NCBI GenBank assembly: GCA_910578335.1
Contig: CAJTPU010000020.1
Span: 1 to 61,381, forward strand
Source: an uncultured Lachnospiraceae bacterium
GTDB taxonomy: Bacteria; Bacillota; Clostridia; Lachnospirales; Lachnospiraceae
Direction: 5' to 3'
Length of the DNA: 61,381 bases
Below, one piece after another: positions 25,116 to 34,341 of this stretch (the stretch's first letter is position 1; the number at the start of each line of letters is the position of its first letter). The notes below the pieces were generated by a model. It saw only the letters and a list, made by a program, of their open reading frames with translations. It did no database searches and was not told the DNA's origin. Both the position numbers and the translations under genes were made by a program.

Positions 25116-25138
25116 ACTAAAATAGTTCTAAAAAGAAC
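25096..25138 (+). promoter_or_regulatory. marR promoter and operator
   Basis: TTGACA (25096-25101) and TAAAAT (25118-25123) are 16 bases apart. The inverted repeat GTTCT-AAAA-AGAAC (25125-25138) covers the start site, consistent with MarR autorepression. Confidence 0.7.
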
Positions 25139-25152
25139 AAAGAGGAGTAAGT

Positions 25153-25599
25153 ATGATTCCATTGAATCCATGGGAGCATCAAAATGCCATCAAGACGCTT
25201 TATGCAAAATGTGTCGGAGATGTCTGCGGTAAGCACAAAATCACCAGAATGGAGCTGGATATTCTTCTTTTTCTGGCGAATAATCCGCGCTTTGATACGG
25301 CAACGGATATGGTGGAGCTCAGATATCTCTCCAAATCACAGGTATCTGCTGCGATAAAGACGCTGGAAGAGGGCGGCCTTATCAGAAAGGAATATGCGGA
25401 TAACAATCGAAAGACGGCACATTTGAAAATATGCGAGGCTGCCTTTCCTATAATTGCTGACGGAAAGACGGCACAGGAAAAATTTGTATCCATCATGCTG
25501 CGGGGACTTTCTTCGGAGGAAATGGAGTGTATGAAGAGGTGCTTTCAGCGCATGTGGGAAAATATTGACAGCTATCTAAAGGAGAGGACGGAATGTTGA
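25153..25599 (+). CDS. MarR-family transcriptional regulator
   Basis: The 148-residue winged-helix regulator has ITRMELDILLFLANN, then YLSKSQVSAAIKTLEEGGLI as recognition helix, the wing with KEYADNNRKTAHL, and a C-terminal dimer helix. The GTTCT/AGAAC operator at its own start site indicates autoregulation. Its last 7 bases overlap the transporter gene, so the likely regulated function is anion export. Confidence 0.9.
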   Translation: MIPLNPWEHQNAIKTLYAKCVGDVCGKHKITRMELDILLFLANNPRFDTATDMVELRYLSKSQVSAAIKTLEEGGLIRKEYADNNRKTAHLKICEAAFPIIADGKTAQEKFVSIMLRGLSSEEMECMKRCFQRMWENIDSYLKERTEC

Positions 25600-26363
25600 T
25601 TACATTTTTGGTTTGTTTTGCGGCGGGAATTGGTGCAGGATTGGGGACCGGATTTGCGGGCATGAGCGCTGCCGCCGTCATCAGTCCCATGTTGATTACT
25701 TTTTTGAATTTTGAGCCATATACTGCGGTCGGGATTGCGCTGGCAAGTGATGTGCTGGCAAGCGCCGTAAGTGCATACACCTATGGGAAAAACAAAAATC
25801 TGGATATCCGCAACGGGCTGGTGATGATGGCTTCAGTGCTTTGCTTTACCATGGTGGGAAGCTTTGTGGCAAAAATGGTTCCCAGCACAACCATGGGGAA
25901 TTTTTCCGTATTTATGACACTGCTTTTGGGCATTAAGTTTATTGTAAAGCCTGTGATGACGACAAAAGAATCCATGGGAGCGGTGGGGGCAAAGAAACGG
26001 ATTGTACAGTCCGTTATCAGCGGTATGCTGGTTGGCTTTATCTGCGGCTTTGTCGGCGCAGGCGGCGGTATGATGATGCTTTTGGTTTTAACCAGTGTCT
26101 TGGGATATGAATTAAAAACGGCTGTGGGAACCAGTGTGTTTATTATGACCTTTACAGCCCTGACAGGTGCAGTCAGTCACTTTGCCATCGGCGGTATGCC
26201 CGACGTAACGGCTCTTATCTTTTGTGTGGGCTCCACCCTGCTGTGGGCAAGAATCGCGGCAAAATTTGCCAATAAGGCAAGTGCCATTACCCTGAACAGG
26301 GCGACGGGCGTCGTGCTGACTGTTCTGGGCATGGCAATTTTGGTGGTGAATTATGTGAAGTAG
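25593..26363 (+). CDS. TauE/SafE (TSUP)-family permease
   Basis: The 256-residue membrane protein carries two TSUP repeats. The first has AGIGAGLGTGFAGMSAAAVISP and the second VGFICGFVGAGGGMMMLLVL, each in consecutive blocks of the family signature, with about eight transmembrane segments. TSUP proteins export sulfite, sulfoacetate or other organic anions. It is translationally coupled to the MarR regulator and is the last host gene before the tail locus. Confidence 0.88.
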   Translation: MLITFLVCFAAGIGAGLGTGFAGMSAAAVISPMLITFLNFEPYTAVGIALASDVLASAVSAYTYGKNKNLDIRNGLVMMASVLCFTMVGSFVAKMVPSTTMGNFSVFMTLLLGIKFIVKPVMTTKESMGAVGAKKRIVQSVISGMLVGFICGFVGAGGGMMMLLVLTSVLGYELKTAVGTSVFIMTFTALTGAVSHFAIGGMPDVTALIFCVGSTLLWARIAAKFANKASAITLNRATGVVLTVLGMAILVVNYVK

Positions 26364-26426
26364 CAGGGAATCCTTATGAGGAGCTTGTCAGTATGCGCAA
26401 GGTGCGGTTAATTCATGGGGAGTGGA

Positions 26427-27788
26427 TTACGCAATAGCGTATACTCTGACTATTCCTACAACATTGTCATCATTATTGTCGGTAGTTACTTTCCGGGTAG
26501 TCGGATTGATGGTCATGGTAAAATTAAATTCATCACCCCATGTTGCCTGATAGAACATGGAATATGTCGTTGTTGCTTTCAATTCAGGCAGTAAAATAAA
26601 ATAGCCTGTTCCGGTTTGTGTCCATGCGGAAATGCCCAAAAATAATGCTACTGCATTATCGCCATAAGTAATAGATGATTGATGTGCAACATTAGACGAC
26701 TTTAAAGATATAGCAGCACCATCAATTTGTTTCAGATTTCCGTTACCCTTCTTAAAAGGGGTCACTGTATCAGCACCCGCAGGCTTATAGCCCCAATTCC
26801 CTACCGCGTCCTGTGCAAACTCCAGCCCGCCTAAACGATTATGCAATGCAGTATACGCTTCAGAGACTGCTTTCTGACTTGCCCCCATACCGTCATCGGC
26901 GGCTCCTTCGGACACGGCACTGCTATAGGCATCTGATAATTTTACATGTCCGAATGTACCTGCCGTTGCTTTTGCGGTTATATGGCTGATTAAGGTTGCG
27001 ATTGCCTTGGAGATTTTTCCCATTATAGAGCCTGTTTTTTCACCTGTTTTGATATTGGATAAGTCGGAAGCCTCCGAAAACTTGACAGTGGTATTGCTGG
27101 TATCTCCTGTACTTCCCATTTTGCCGTTCCACTTTGTCCGCTCAGAGGCAGTAATGTGTATGGTATCGTTTCCGGTGTGGGAATCCAGTTCAGCCTGACT
27201 TGCTTTTGTGCCAATAGCGGCATCCAGAGCATCGCTTATGCCGCCGCCTTCCTGTAACGCCTTTGCAATTTCCCCTAAAGTGTCAAGGGTGGAAGGAGCG
27301 CCGTCAATCAGCTCAGCAATTTTTATATCGGTATAGGCATTGGAACTGGCATAGGCGGTATCGATGGCTTTTTGCTGTAAGGCAGAAACAGGCTTTGCGG
27401 TATCAGCGGTATTGTCTGCATCGGAAAGCCCGACTTGTGATTTGGTGACAGTGTGCGGGTTGTCCGTATCAGTCAGGTGCGCGGAAAGGCTATCGGATAA
27501 GTTTTGTCCAAGGACGCCGTCATAAACGGTGTTTTCCGTAGAGCCAATGGGTAGACTGGCATAAGGGATTTTACGGTTGTCATCCAAAGGCGCTACGCCG
27601 CCAGGCGAATCGACAGAGGACTGTGTTACAAAGTGTGCAGCAATTTCTTCATGTTCTTTTATGTAGTTTATCAGACTGCCCAATGAGATTTTTTGTGTTG
27701 TGATATCATTTTCAATGATAAAAATGTCGCTGTCTTTTGCAAGGACGGTTTCAGGCAGCTCGTGTATTGTGATTTTTCCGTTAGCCAT
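26427..27788 (-). CDS. Modular tail-fibre protein, copy 3 (last gene)
   Basis: The 453-residue protein starts with ITIHELPETVLAKDSDIFI, shared with the two paralogues at 33067-35568. It continues with NPHTVTKSQVGLSDADNTAD (a tail-fibre repeat motif), coiled segments, GHVKLSD and MGASQKAV, then the linker NWGYKPAGADTVTPFKKG. After that linker the ~110-residue C-terminal domain (TYGDNAVALFLGISAW onward) is unlike the paralogues. It is probably the receptor-binding domain. AAAGGAG precedes the ATG. An intrinsic terminator lies upstream, so it may have its own promoter. Confidence 0.75.
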   Translation of the reverse strand: MANGKITIHELPETVLAKDSDIFIIENDITTQKISLGSLINYIKEHEEIAAHFVTQSSVDSPGGVAPLDDNRKIPYASLPIGSTENTVYDGVLGQNLSDSLSAHLTDTDNPHTVTKSQVGLSDADNTADTAKPVSALQQKAIDTAYASSNAYTDIKIAELIDGAPSTLDTLGEIAKALQEGGGISDALDAAIGTKASQAELDSHTGNDTIHITASERTKWNGKMGSTGDTSNTTVKFSEASDLSNIKTGEKTGSIMGKISKAIATLISHITAKATAGTFGHVKLSDAYSSAVSEGAADDGMGASQKAVSEAYTALHNRLGGLEFAQDAVGNWGYKPAGADTVTPFKKGNGNLKQIDGAAISLKSSNVAHQSSITYGDNAVALFLGISAWTQTGTGYFILLPELKATTTYSMFYQATWGDEFNFTMTINPTTRKVTTDNNDDNVVGIVRVYAIA

Positions 27789-27864
27789 AAAAAATTTCTC
27801 CTTTTATCAATTTCAGCCATTTTGGTTCATGTTCATTTAATAAATACCAATTCATACAATTAAA

Positions 27865-27897
27865 ATATCGTGGGGAATTTTATTATCCCCACAATAT
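27865..27897 (-). terminator. Hairpin between fibre genes
   Basis: Read on the minus strand, ATATTGTGGGGA pairs with TCCCCACGATAT (G-U wobble on the RNA) and is followed by TTTAATT. Confidence 0.6.
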
Positions 27898-27946
27898 CAA
27901 AATGTTGTTTGCACTTCCAATATTCAGTGAAATGACATAATAGAAA

Positions 27947-28576
27947 TTAAAGAGCATTCCCCAATAAACTGATTTGAACGGAACAGGCTCCGACACCCAT
28001 ATATCCAGGAGTGTTGCCTTCATTTATTTGTGCTGGCTCAAAATTGATATAGTTTACATTTTCAGGAATATTAATGTCACATATGTGGGATGTTTTGGTA
28101 ACAAGATAAACTTTGATAATGCCATTTGAAGAATTGCATAATTTAATACTGATAGCTTTAAAGTTGTTAGACGGTTGTATTGACACATATAAACGTTTGT
28201 AACCCAAGGTTGGTATTCTTATATTGGCATAATCGTAATTTGCATGAGCATGAAAGTCAAAGCTTATATTAAAACTGTCCGGTATAATTTTAAAAGGGGT
28301 CACTGTATCCGCACCCGCCTTTATATATCCGTACCTGCCTGCGGCATCAACGCCGAAGGTCATGCCGCCGAGACTGGTCTTTAGCTCGTTGTGGACATCG
28401 GCAATGTCATTCCGCGTGCTTTCTACATCCTCTGCAACATTGTCCATGTTTTCCTGCAAGGTCTTTCCGTCATTCATTTCCACGGAATCTGATTTGGTCC
28501 ACTCGGAGCACAGCTTGTAGCCGTCTCCCGTGCGCAGGTATTTTTTGAATCTTTTGTATCCTGATAAAACTCCCAT
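27947..28576 (-). CDS. Short fibre-like protein with alternative C-terminal domain
   Basis: The protein has 209 residues. The first ~80 are helical (YKRFKKYLRTGDGYKLCSEW, then LQENMDNVAEDVESTRNDIA coiled coil). It then has the linker GGMTFGVDAAGRYGYIKAGADTVTPFK common to the fibre family, in two blocks, and a beta-rich C-terminal domain distinct from all others in the locus. It lacks the long N-terminal shaft of the other fibres. It could be a fibre tip, adapter or exchangeable receptor-binding module. GAGGA precedes the ATG at 28576. Confidence 0.65.
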   Translation of the reverse strand: MGVLSGYKRFKKYLRTGDGYKLCSEWTKSDSVEMNDGKTLQENMDNVAEDVESTRNDIADVHNELKTSLGGMTFGVDAAGRYGYIKAGADTVTPFKIIPDSFNISFDFHAHANYDYANIRIPTLGYKRLYVSIQPSNNFKAISIKLCNSSNGIIKVYLVTKTSHICDINIPENVNYINFEPAQINEGNTPGYMGVGACSVQISLLGNAL

Positions 28577-28577
28577 G

Positions 28578-28910
28578 TTAGTTGTCCTCACTTTCATTTG
28601 TGTTTTCTTCGACCGGTTGCAGCCAGAAGGTTTTCCCTGCCATTTCTTCGTCGGTTGGTTCGGATAGAGAATAATATTCAGTTGGTTCGGCTGTCTTATT
28701 TAACAGATAAATTTGAATTTCTCTTATTTTATTTTGTATGGAATTGAATATTGCGGCGCGGAAGCCTTTTTTGTGACCGGCATGGTCCAGCAGGGAGACA
28801 GCTTCGGAAAATCTGTTTTGGGCGATTAAATTTTTGTGCTGTTTCACAATAGTCACATCATAAGCTTCCATATCACTATGGGGAATAAAAGAGATATCTT
28901 TTTGCTTCAT
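28578..28910 (-). CDS. Small tail-locus protein (110 aa)
   Basis: This is an unrecognised 110-residue protein with a helical middle (LIAQNRFSEAVSLLDHAGHK) and an acidic end with TDEEMAGKTFWLQPVEENTNE. The stop overlaps the following start region, so it is coupled to the fibre-like gene. XkdX-like small tail proteins occupy this position in related phages. Function is unknown. Confidence 0.6.
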   Translation of the reverse strand: MKQKDISFIPHSDMEAYDVTIVKQHKNLIAQNRFSEAVSLLDHAGHKKGFRAAIFNSIQNKIREIQIYLLNKTAEPTEYYSLSEPTDEEMAGKTFWLQPVEENTNESEDN

Positions 28911-28919
28911 GGCTGCCTC

Positions 28920-29246
28920 CTAATATTCCTGATACCAGCAGCTACCCTCGTCCTGAGTGGGAGGCTCTGTATCGGATATCATTGCTGTGATGGCGGACAG
29001 TGCGGCAATCCCCGTATTGTAAACTTCTTCTTCCAGATAATTCAGATACCTTGTATTGATAAGGTAGGGCTCGAGTGCTGTCCGGTTGGCATTGAATAAT
29101 GTGTCCGCTGCTTTTAAGTCGCCCTGTTTCATATAGGTGTTGTATTGGTTTACCAGATTGATGACGGTATCGTCCACATCTCTCCGTGTGCCGGCGGCAA
29201 TACACTCATTTGGATAATTGCTGCCAAAGGTTCTTTGATAGTTCAT
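28920..29246 (-). CDS. Small tail-locus protein (108 aa)
   Basis: This unrecognised protein begins MNYQRTFGSNYPNECIAAGT after GGGAGGAATT. A helical core (INLVNQYNTYMKQGDLKAAD) resembles TPR-like helix pairs. It ends with QDEGSCWYQEY. It probably belongs to the tail tip or fibre-assembly set because it sits between the baseplate-like protein and fibre genes. Confidence 0.6.
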   Translation of the reverse strand: MNYQRTFGSNYPNECIAAGTRRDVDDTVINLVNQYNTYMKQGDLKAADTLFNANRTALEPYLINTRYLNYLEEEVYNTGIAALSAITAMISDTEPPTQDEGSCWYQEY

Positions 29247-29301
29247 AATTCCTCCCGTTTTACCGCTATGCGGTGTATTTTGGTTTAGCTGTATTGTTTT
29301 T

Positions 29302-30897
29302 TTAGTCAAAGTACAGCGGATGAAATCTGTGCAGGGTAATGGAGGAGGTCATGCCCTCTAAATCATGGGAGACGGATTTTACAATGTATTCATGAATCTC
29401 CGATTCCTGCTGCTTTTGATAGGATACTTTTACATTTACGTCTAAGAAGGGTATCATTTTGGTGGTAAGCGTAAGAGTATCGTTGATGGTAGAGGTCTGC
29501 CTGTTGTGGTAAACTGCGTTTGCCATGGCAGTTGTGTCTGACAGGATGTTGTCAAAGCCGTCGCCGCATTTTGTTTCAAATACGACGCCTAGCTTCTGTA
29601 TGGAAAAGGGGTTGTCGGGCTCCACACGGAAATATATATTTTTGCAGTTGTATGCATCTGAGAAATATTTTTTGGTAAAAGAAGCGTCTTCGGCGCAATT
29701 AGTTAATACGCATAATGCATGTGGCTGAAATTCGCCAAGATAATAGGCAGCATAAGAGCCGTTGTGATAAACAATTTTGACGCAGCACACGGAACCCGCC
29801 GGTACGGTTTTCTCTGCAATGGGTTCTGCGGTATATTCCTTATAAATGGGAATGGAAGGCAGAGAGCCTATGGACAGGCGCATGGAAGCGGTATTGGTCT
29901 CAGGTGCCGTAAAAGCAAGGATATCCCCATGCGAGTACGCGTCGTAGTCGGAAAGCACTATTTTGTATAAACTGCCGGAGACGGTGCAGGAACTGCTGTG
30001 CCGGTCGACTGTATAAGTTTTACCGAATACTTCGGTAACATTTCGGATACCGGTAATGTCATAATGAACATCTTCGGCATTTTCGGCAAGCAATATCTGC
30101 TGCAGAAAGTCATTGTCCAGCACGACAGGCTCGTTGTCGCAGGAGGGTATCATGTGAAAGCAGAAATTGTTGTAAATGTCAAAATACATTTCACAATTCG
30201 GATATAAATCGCGTATATCGTTTAATATTTCGCTGACATAACAGCCGCAGCTATACTCTAAATCATAGGGAAGCTGGTTCCAAAGCGGATTTGCCAGACG
30301 GTAGGCTTCATAGTCCGGATTGTATTCCTCCATTCCATAAAATTCGCCGATGTCCTGAAGGATATAGTTTTCAAGACCGATATTTTTTAAAATACCGAGA
30401 GCCGCCTGCCGGACAGTGACTTTTTCACCGCTGCTGTCAAGATTGGGAATCAGAATGGTGGGAGCGCCGCCAACCTGCCCGTTCCTTGTACCGTCCAGTT
30501 TTGTGAACCAGTCTGATAAATCCATGGAGAGGGTATTGGTACTGGCGTCGTAGGAGGTGTTGGTTCCGGTAATGGTATAGGTTCCGCACTCATACCAGAT
30601 ATAATCTGCCTGCCTGATATGATAGATTCCAATTTGCAACTGCAGTTCATACCCGATTAGGTTTTCAATTTTTTGCTCCACATGCTGCGATTCATATGAC
30701 AGGGTATTCAGATGTACGGTAAGGGAGAAGGTTCTTCGGATATCGGACTCGGAATCAACGTTGTAACTGCCTGTACCGGTAATTCCGGTGATGGTATCCA
30801 TTACCTTACCGTCCTTCCATAGAAAAACCCTGTATTTGTAGTTTAGGTTTGATTGCAGAAGCGCGTCTTTATCGCTGTTCGTAATGTTATATTTCAT
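29302..30897 (-). CDS. Baseplate/tail-tip protein, DUF5048-like
   Basis: The 531-residue protein starts MKYNITNSDKDALLQSNLNY. It has beta-rich segments: FSLTVHLNTL, then IGYELQLQIGIYHIRQADYI and CGTYTITGTN, later VSYQKQQESEIHEYIVKSVSH. The pattern of a gp27-like hub (tail-hub domain with GTYTIT-type strands and a terminal HEYIVKSVSHDLEGMTSSIT region) is common in Firmicutes phage tails. I associate it with the DUF5048 family. It probably forms the central tip hub under the tape measure. Confidence 0.6.
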   Translation of the reverse strand: MKYNITNSDKDALLQSNLNYKYRVFLWKDGKVMDTITGITGTGSYNVDSESDIRRTFSLTVHLNTLSYESQHVEQKIENLIGYELQLQIGIYHIRQADYIWYECGTYTITGTNTSYDASTNTLSMDLSDWFTKLDGTRNGQVGGAPTILIPNLDSSGEKVTVRQAALGILKNIGLENYILQDIGEFYGMEEYNPDYEAYRLANPLWNQLPYDLEYSCGCYVSEILNDIRDLYPNCEMYFDIYNNFCFHMIPSCDNEPVVLDNDFLQQILLAENAEDVHYDITGIRNVTEVFGKTYTVDRHSSSCTVSGSLYKIVLSDYDAYSHGDILAFTAPETNTASMRLSIGSLPSIPIYKEYTAEPIAEKTVPAGSVCCVKIVYHNGSYAAYYLGEFQPHALCVLTNCAEDASFTKKYFSDAYNCKNIYFRVEPDNPFSIQKLGVVFETKCGDGFDNILSDTTAMANAVYHNRQTSTINDTLTLTTKMIPFLDVNVKVSYQKQQESEIHEYIVKSVSHDLEGMTSSITLHRFHPLYFD

Positions 30898-30921
30898 TTT
30901 TTTAACCTTTTACTTTCAGTT

Positions 30922-31827
30922 TTAAAACCACCAACGTGCATCCACATCGGAGAGACCGTTTTCGTAAAGCGCTTTCATATCGTTTATGTCTCCGACTTCG
31001 ACCCATTCAAAGGTAATGGTTCTTAAGTCGCGGTGCCCGTTCAGGGAATCAGTCGGAGCGCCTGTGACCCGAATCATCCATATGCGTCCGTCGCAGATTT
31101 TTAAGATAAGCGGTTTTTTGTTTACAAGGCGTTCCTTTAACTGTGTTCTGTAGTGCAGTCCCTCATACGGTTTTACTTCTTCGCTGGTATCATCTATTTG
31201 TATGAAGCTTCCTGTTATGGAGCCGCTTTCGTAGTTGGCGTCCGAATTGGAGACGACGGATACATATTTACTGTTTAAAAGCTGCAATACCTGATTTGCC
31301 ATATTCCGGCTGGTGTCGCAGCCATCCACATCATAAATGGTTCCGTACAGGCAGTCCTTATCGGTGATATAATATCCGTCAAATTCGGAATATACATTCT
31401 CAATGATAAAAGAGTTTTCAATCCCATTGGTATAAGAGGACACGGAATACTGGTATTCGACGCCGCTGCGGGCATATTTGTCCGTGAAAGAAATATCAAA
31501 ATCAGATATTTGGTTTATTTCTTTTACATAGATTGCCATCCATTGTGTGCTTCCGGATTCTCTTCTTTTAATGACAACATGGTCGGTGTTGCGCAGCGAA
31601 AATCCTGTATTTCCCGCGTCAAATTTCCCGTCAAAGTCGGCGTTTATCTTTGTGTTATAATCCCATTCATCTGTAATATTCTTTACCGTCATGGAAGAGT
31701 CGGAAGATAGTATCAAATGGTTGTAGGTGCCGTCAAACAACTGTATTGCTGTGATTTCAGCAATATTAACGGCAGGGTGGTACAGGCTGTTTTCACCGCT
31801 GAAAAAAGTATTTCCTAAAAATATCAT
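30922..31827 (-). CDS. Distal-tail-like structural protein
   Basis: The protein has 301 residues from MIFLGNTFFSGEN after GGAAGGAC. The middle has a fibronectin-like segment (SDFDISFTDKYARSGVEYQY, then SVSSYTNG) and the C-terminal half a beta domain with GRIWMIRVTGAPTDS and ITFEWVEVGD. These features match distal tail or baseplate wedge proteins of siphophages. The start at 31869 overlaps the previous gene and lacks a ribosome site. Confidence 0.6.
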   Translation of the reverse strand: MIFLGNTFFSGENSLYHPAVNIAEITAIQLFDGTYNHLILSSDSSMTVKNITDEWDYNTKINADFDGKFDAGNTGFSLRNTDHVVIKRRESGSTQWMAIYVKEINQISDFDISFTDKYARSGVEYQYSVSSYTNGIENSFIIENVYSEFDGYYITDKDCLYGTIYDVDGCDTSRNMANQVLQLLNSKYVSVVSNSDANYESGSITGSFIQIDDTSEEVKPYEGLHYRTQLKERLVNKKPLILKICDGRIWMIRVTGAPTDSLNGHRDLRTITFEWVEVGDINDMKALYENGLSDVDARWWF

Positions 31828-31852
31828 GATTTTTATGTCCTTCCATATGTAG

Positions 31853-32977
31853 TTAGCCTGACAAGGCATATGATTTATGATAAGTATTTAAACTGTAGGC
31901 AGAATTTACCCGTTTGACTTCGAATACAATAAAATCGTCGTCATCGTAGTTCAGGTTTATAATTTCGACTGCTTTTCCGTCTGCAGTAACAAGATAATCG
32001 TCCGACATTGTAGAAGCGCAGGCTTTAGGGAGAGGACTGTAGATAACATAGTCGTCTGCTTTCAACTCACAGTAATACAAGTCACATACGCGTACAATAC
32101 TTAAGGTAAAAGAACCGTTTTCTGCTTGCAGAAATGTGCCTGACGGTAGCTTTTTTGCCTCGACAAAAAGAGAAAAATCTCCGTCAAGAGAAAATCCCTC
32201 ATTGTATTTTACATAATTGCCGCCATACAGTGTCACGGCAGCATCTTGAAAAAGGTAATTGTTATTTTTCAACTCATAGCCGATGGATTTAATATTGGTC
32301 TTGATGGAAATATACCCGCGGCGGTATTCATTTTCCAGCATGAGAACGGCATTGGTCGGCACCACATTATAGTTAACTTCTACGGTATAATATCCTGTAT
32401 CGAGTCTATAGCCGTGTGACGTCTCACCGATGGCTCGGAAGCAGTAGGTATAGTGGTTTTGTAAACCGTTAAAAGAGTAGTGCAAATGGTCCTCTGTGTA
32501 AAAGGTGTCAGAGCGGTTCAATATATTGTGATTGGCATCACACATAAAAAACTGATAGGATTTGAGCGTTTCTCCTTCCGGCTGCAGATAGGAAAGCGGC
32601 AGCATAATAGTTGCACTTTTGCATACGGAAGGGATACCTGCTATAAAGAAGTCCGGTTTGGTATAGCAGTAAAATAATGCGCTTTCTGACAGACTGCTTT
32701 TATTGTCGTCTGCATCAAATACCTGTACGGCTGCGGTATAGCACTTGTTGGTCTGCAAGATTCCGGCAGGTATGGTGTGCAGAAGCTTCATTGTGAGCAG
32801 GGTTCGGTCGTACAAGGTTTCATAGGTTTCAGGGTCGGTAATCACCAAACGGTTTTTCACTGACTGGCTGCCGGTATAGGTAAAACGGACGTCATACGGC
32901 TCTGCAGGGTCAAATATGCCGATTGCCATGAGAGAAGGGGTGGGAAGGGGTGCTGCGGAATTAAAATTTATTGACAT
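31853..32977 (-). CDS. Baseplate-associated protein with FN3-like repeats
   Basis: The 374-residue protein begins MSINFNSAAPLPTPSL. It contains two immunoglobulin/FN3-like segments with VRFTYTGSQSVKNRLVITD and YTYCFRAIGETSHGYRLDTG. A C-terminal lectin- or jelly-roll-like half includes GDFSLFVEAKKLPSGTFLQ. It lies between the fibres and the distal-tail-like protein, so it likely decorates the tail tip or links fibres to it. No enzymatic motif is visible. Confidence 0.6.
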   Translation of the reverse strand: MSINFNSAAPLPTPSLMAIGIFDPAEPYDVRFTYTGSQSVKNRLVITDPETYETLYDRTLLTMKLLHTIPAGILQTNKCYTAAVQVFDADDNKSSLSESALFYCYTKPDFFIAGIPSVCKSATIMLPLSYLQPEGETLKSYQFFMCDANHNILNRSDTFYTEDHLHYSFNGLQNHYTYCFRAIGETSHGYRLDTGYYTVEVNYNVVPTNAVLMLENEYRRGYISIKTNIKSIGYELKNNNYLFQDAAVTLYGGNYVKYNEGFSLDGDFSLFVEAKKLPSGTFLQAENGSFTLSIVRVCDLYYCELKADDYVIYSPLPKACASTMSDDYLVTADGKAVEIINLNYDDDDFIVFEVKRVNSAYSLNTYHKSYALSG

Positions 32978-33066
32978 AGTATTTCTCCTTATTCATATTG
33001 TGCCAGCCAATATTTGATATTTTAATTGTAGGATTCGGTATATAAAATGATTTATTGGAAGATAAC

Positions 33067-34305
33067 TTATTTTATATAATAAATATCTCCATTGACATGC
33101 GTAACAAGAAATTGTGAACCCCAATCAGCGGTAAATGTTTTCCGGAAACCCATTTTTATGTGCACTTTGGTATTTGATATAATTGTCATTTGTGGAACAA
33201 AAACTGTATCTATCGGACTATTCATGCCACCAGTATTGCCTGTATTTGTAAGAATCTCCGTTGGGACCAAAATGTAATCCGTAACGTTCAAACTAGGGAG
33301 AGGACTGCTTAAGGTAACGTCACCTTCGTCGGTATTCCAATGTCCGCTAAAGCTGGCAATCTTGGTGATACCGTTTCTAAAAGGGGTTACTGAATCAGCA
33401 CCTGCCTTTATATACCCATAATTGCCATCCTCGTCCACGCCAAAAGTCATACCGCCAAGACTGTCTGAGAGTCTGCTGCTCAGGGAAGAATATGTGTCCG
33501 CAACTGCTTTCTGGCTTGCGCCCATGCCGTTTGCAGCGGCACCTTCTGCTATCGTGCTCGTGTAAGTATCTGATAATTTCACGTGTCCCAATGTGGCTGC
33601 TGTTGCTTTTGAGGCTATATGGCTGATTAAGGCGGTGATTTCGTTCCATTTTGTCCTTTCGGAGGCGCTGATATGTATGGTATCATTTTCGGTATGGGAA
33701 TCCAGTTCCGCCTGACTTGCTTTTGTGCCAATAGCGGCATCAAGGGCGTCGCTTATACCACCGCCTTCCTGCAGTGCCCGTGCAATCTCGCCTAAGGTAT
33801 CAAGGGTGGAGGGGGCGCCGTCAATGAGCTCAGCTATTTTGGCGTCTGTATAAGCATTGGAACCGGCGTATGCGGTATCTATGGCTTGCTGCTGGAGCGT
33901 GGACACCGGCTTGGCGGTATCGGCTGTATTATCCACATCGGAGAGCCCTATTTGTGATTTGGTGACGGCATGGGGGTTGCCTGTATCAGCAGAATGGAAG
34001 GAAAAGCTGTCGGATAGAGCTTGTCCAAGTGCACCGTCCAAAATTGTGTTTTCTGTAGTGCCGACCGGTAGATTTGCATAAGGGATTTTTTTGCTGTTAT
34101 CCAGAGGCGCGACGCCGTTTGGGGAATTGACAGCGGACGACTTCAAGAAATGTGCAGCAATTTCTTCATGTTCTTTTATGTAGTTTATCAGGCTGCCCAA
34201 TGAAATTTTTTGTGTTGTGGTATCGTTTTCGATGATAAAAATATCGCTGTCCTTGGCAAGGGCAGTTTCGGGCAGTTCGTTGATTTTGATTTTTCCACCA
34301 GACAT
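33067..34305 (-). CDS. Modular tail-fibre protein, copy 2
   Basis: This 412-residue protein shares the N-terminal ~250 residues with the other fibres: KIKINELPETALAKDSDIFI, NPHAVTKSQIGLSDVDNTAD, ALQEGGGISDALDAAIGTKA, GHVKLSD. It then has FGVDEDGNYGYIKAGADSV and TPFRNG, and a unique ~85-residue end (IASFSGHWNTDEGDVTL). It is a homotrimeric fibre by analogy. Recombination in the shared part could exchange tips among the copies. Confidence 0.75.
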   Translation of the reverse strand: MSGGKIKINELPETALAKDSDIFIIENDTTTQKISLGSLINYIKEHEEIAAHFLKSSAVNSPNGVAPLDNSKKIPYANLPVGTTENTILDGALGQALSDSFSFHSADTGNPHAVTKSQIGLSDVDNTADTAKPVSTLQQQAIDTAYAGSNAYTDAKIAELIDGAPSTLDTLGEIARALQEGGGISDALDAAIGTKASQAELDSHTENDTIHISASERTKWNEITALISHIASKATAATLGHVKLSDTYTSTIAEGAAANGMGASQKAVADTYSSLSSRLSDSLGGMTFGVDEDGNYGYIKAGADSVTPFRNGITKIASFSGHWNTDEGDVTLSSPLPSLNVTDYILVPTEILTNTGNTGGMNSPIDTVFVPQMTIISNTKVHIKMGFRKTFTADWGSQFLVTHVNGDIYYIK

Positions 34306-34341
34306 AGTAAAAACCTCCTTCTGTATAAGTTTTGTTTCTTA

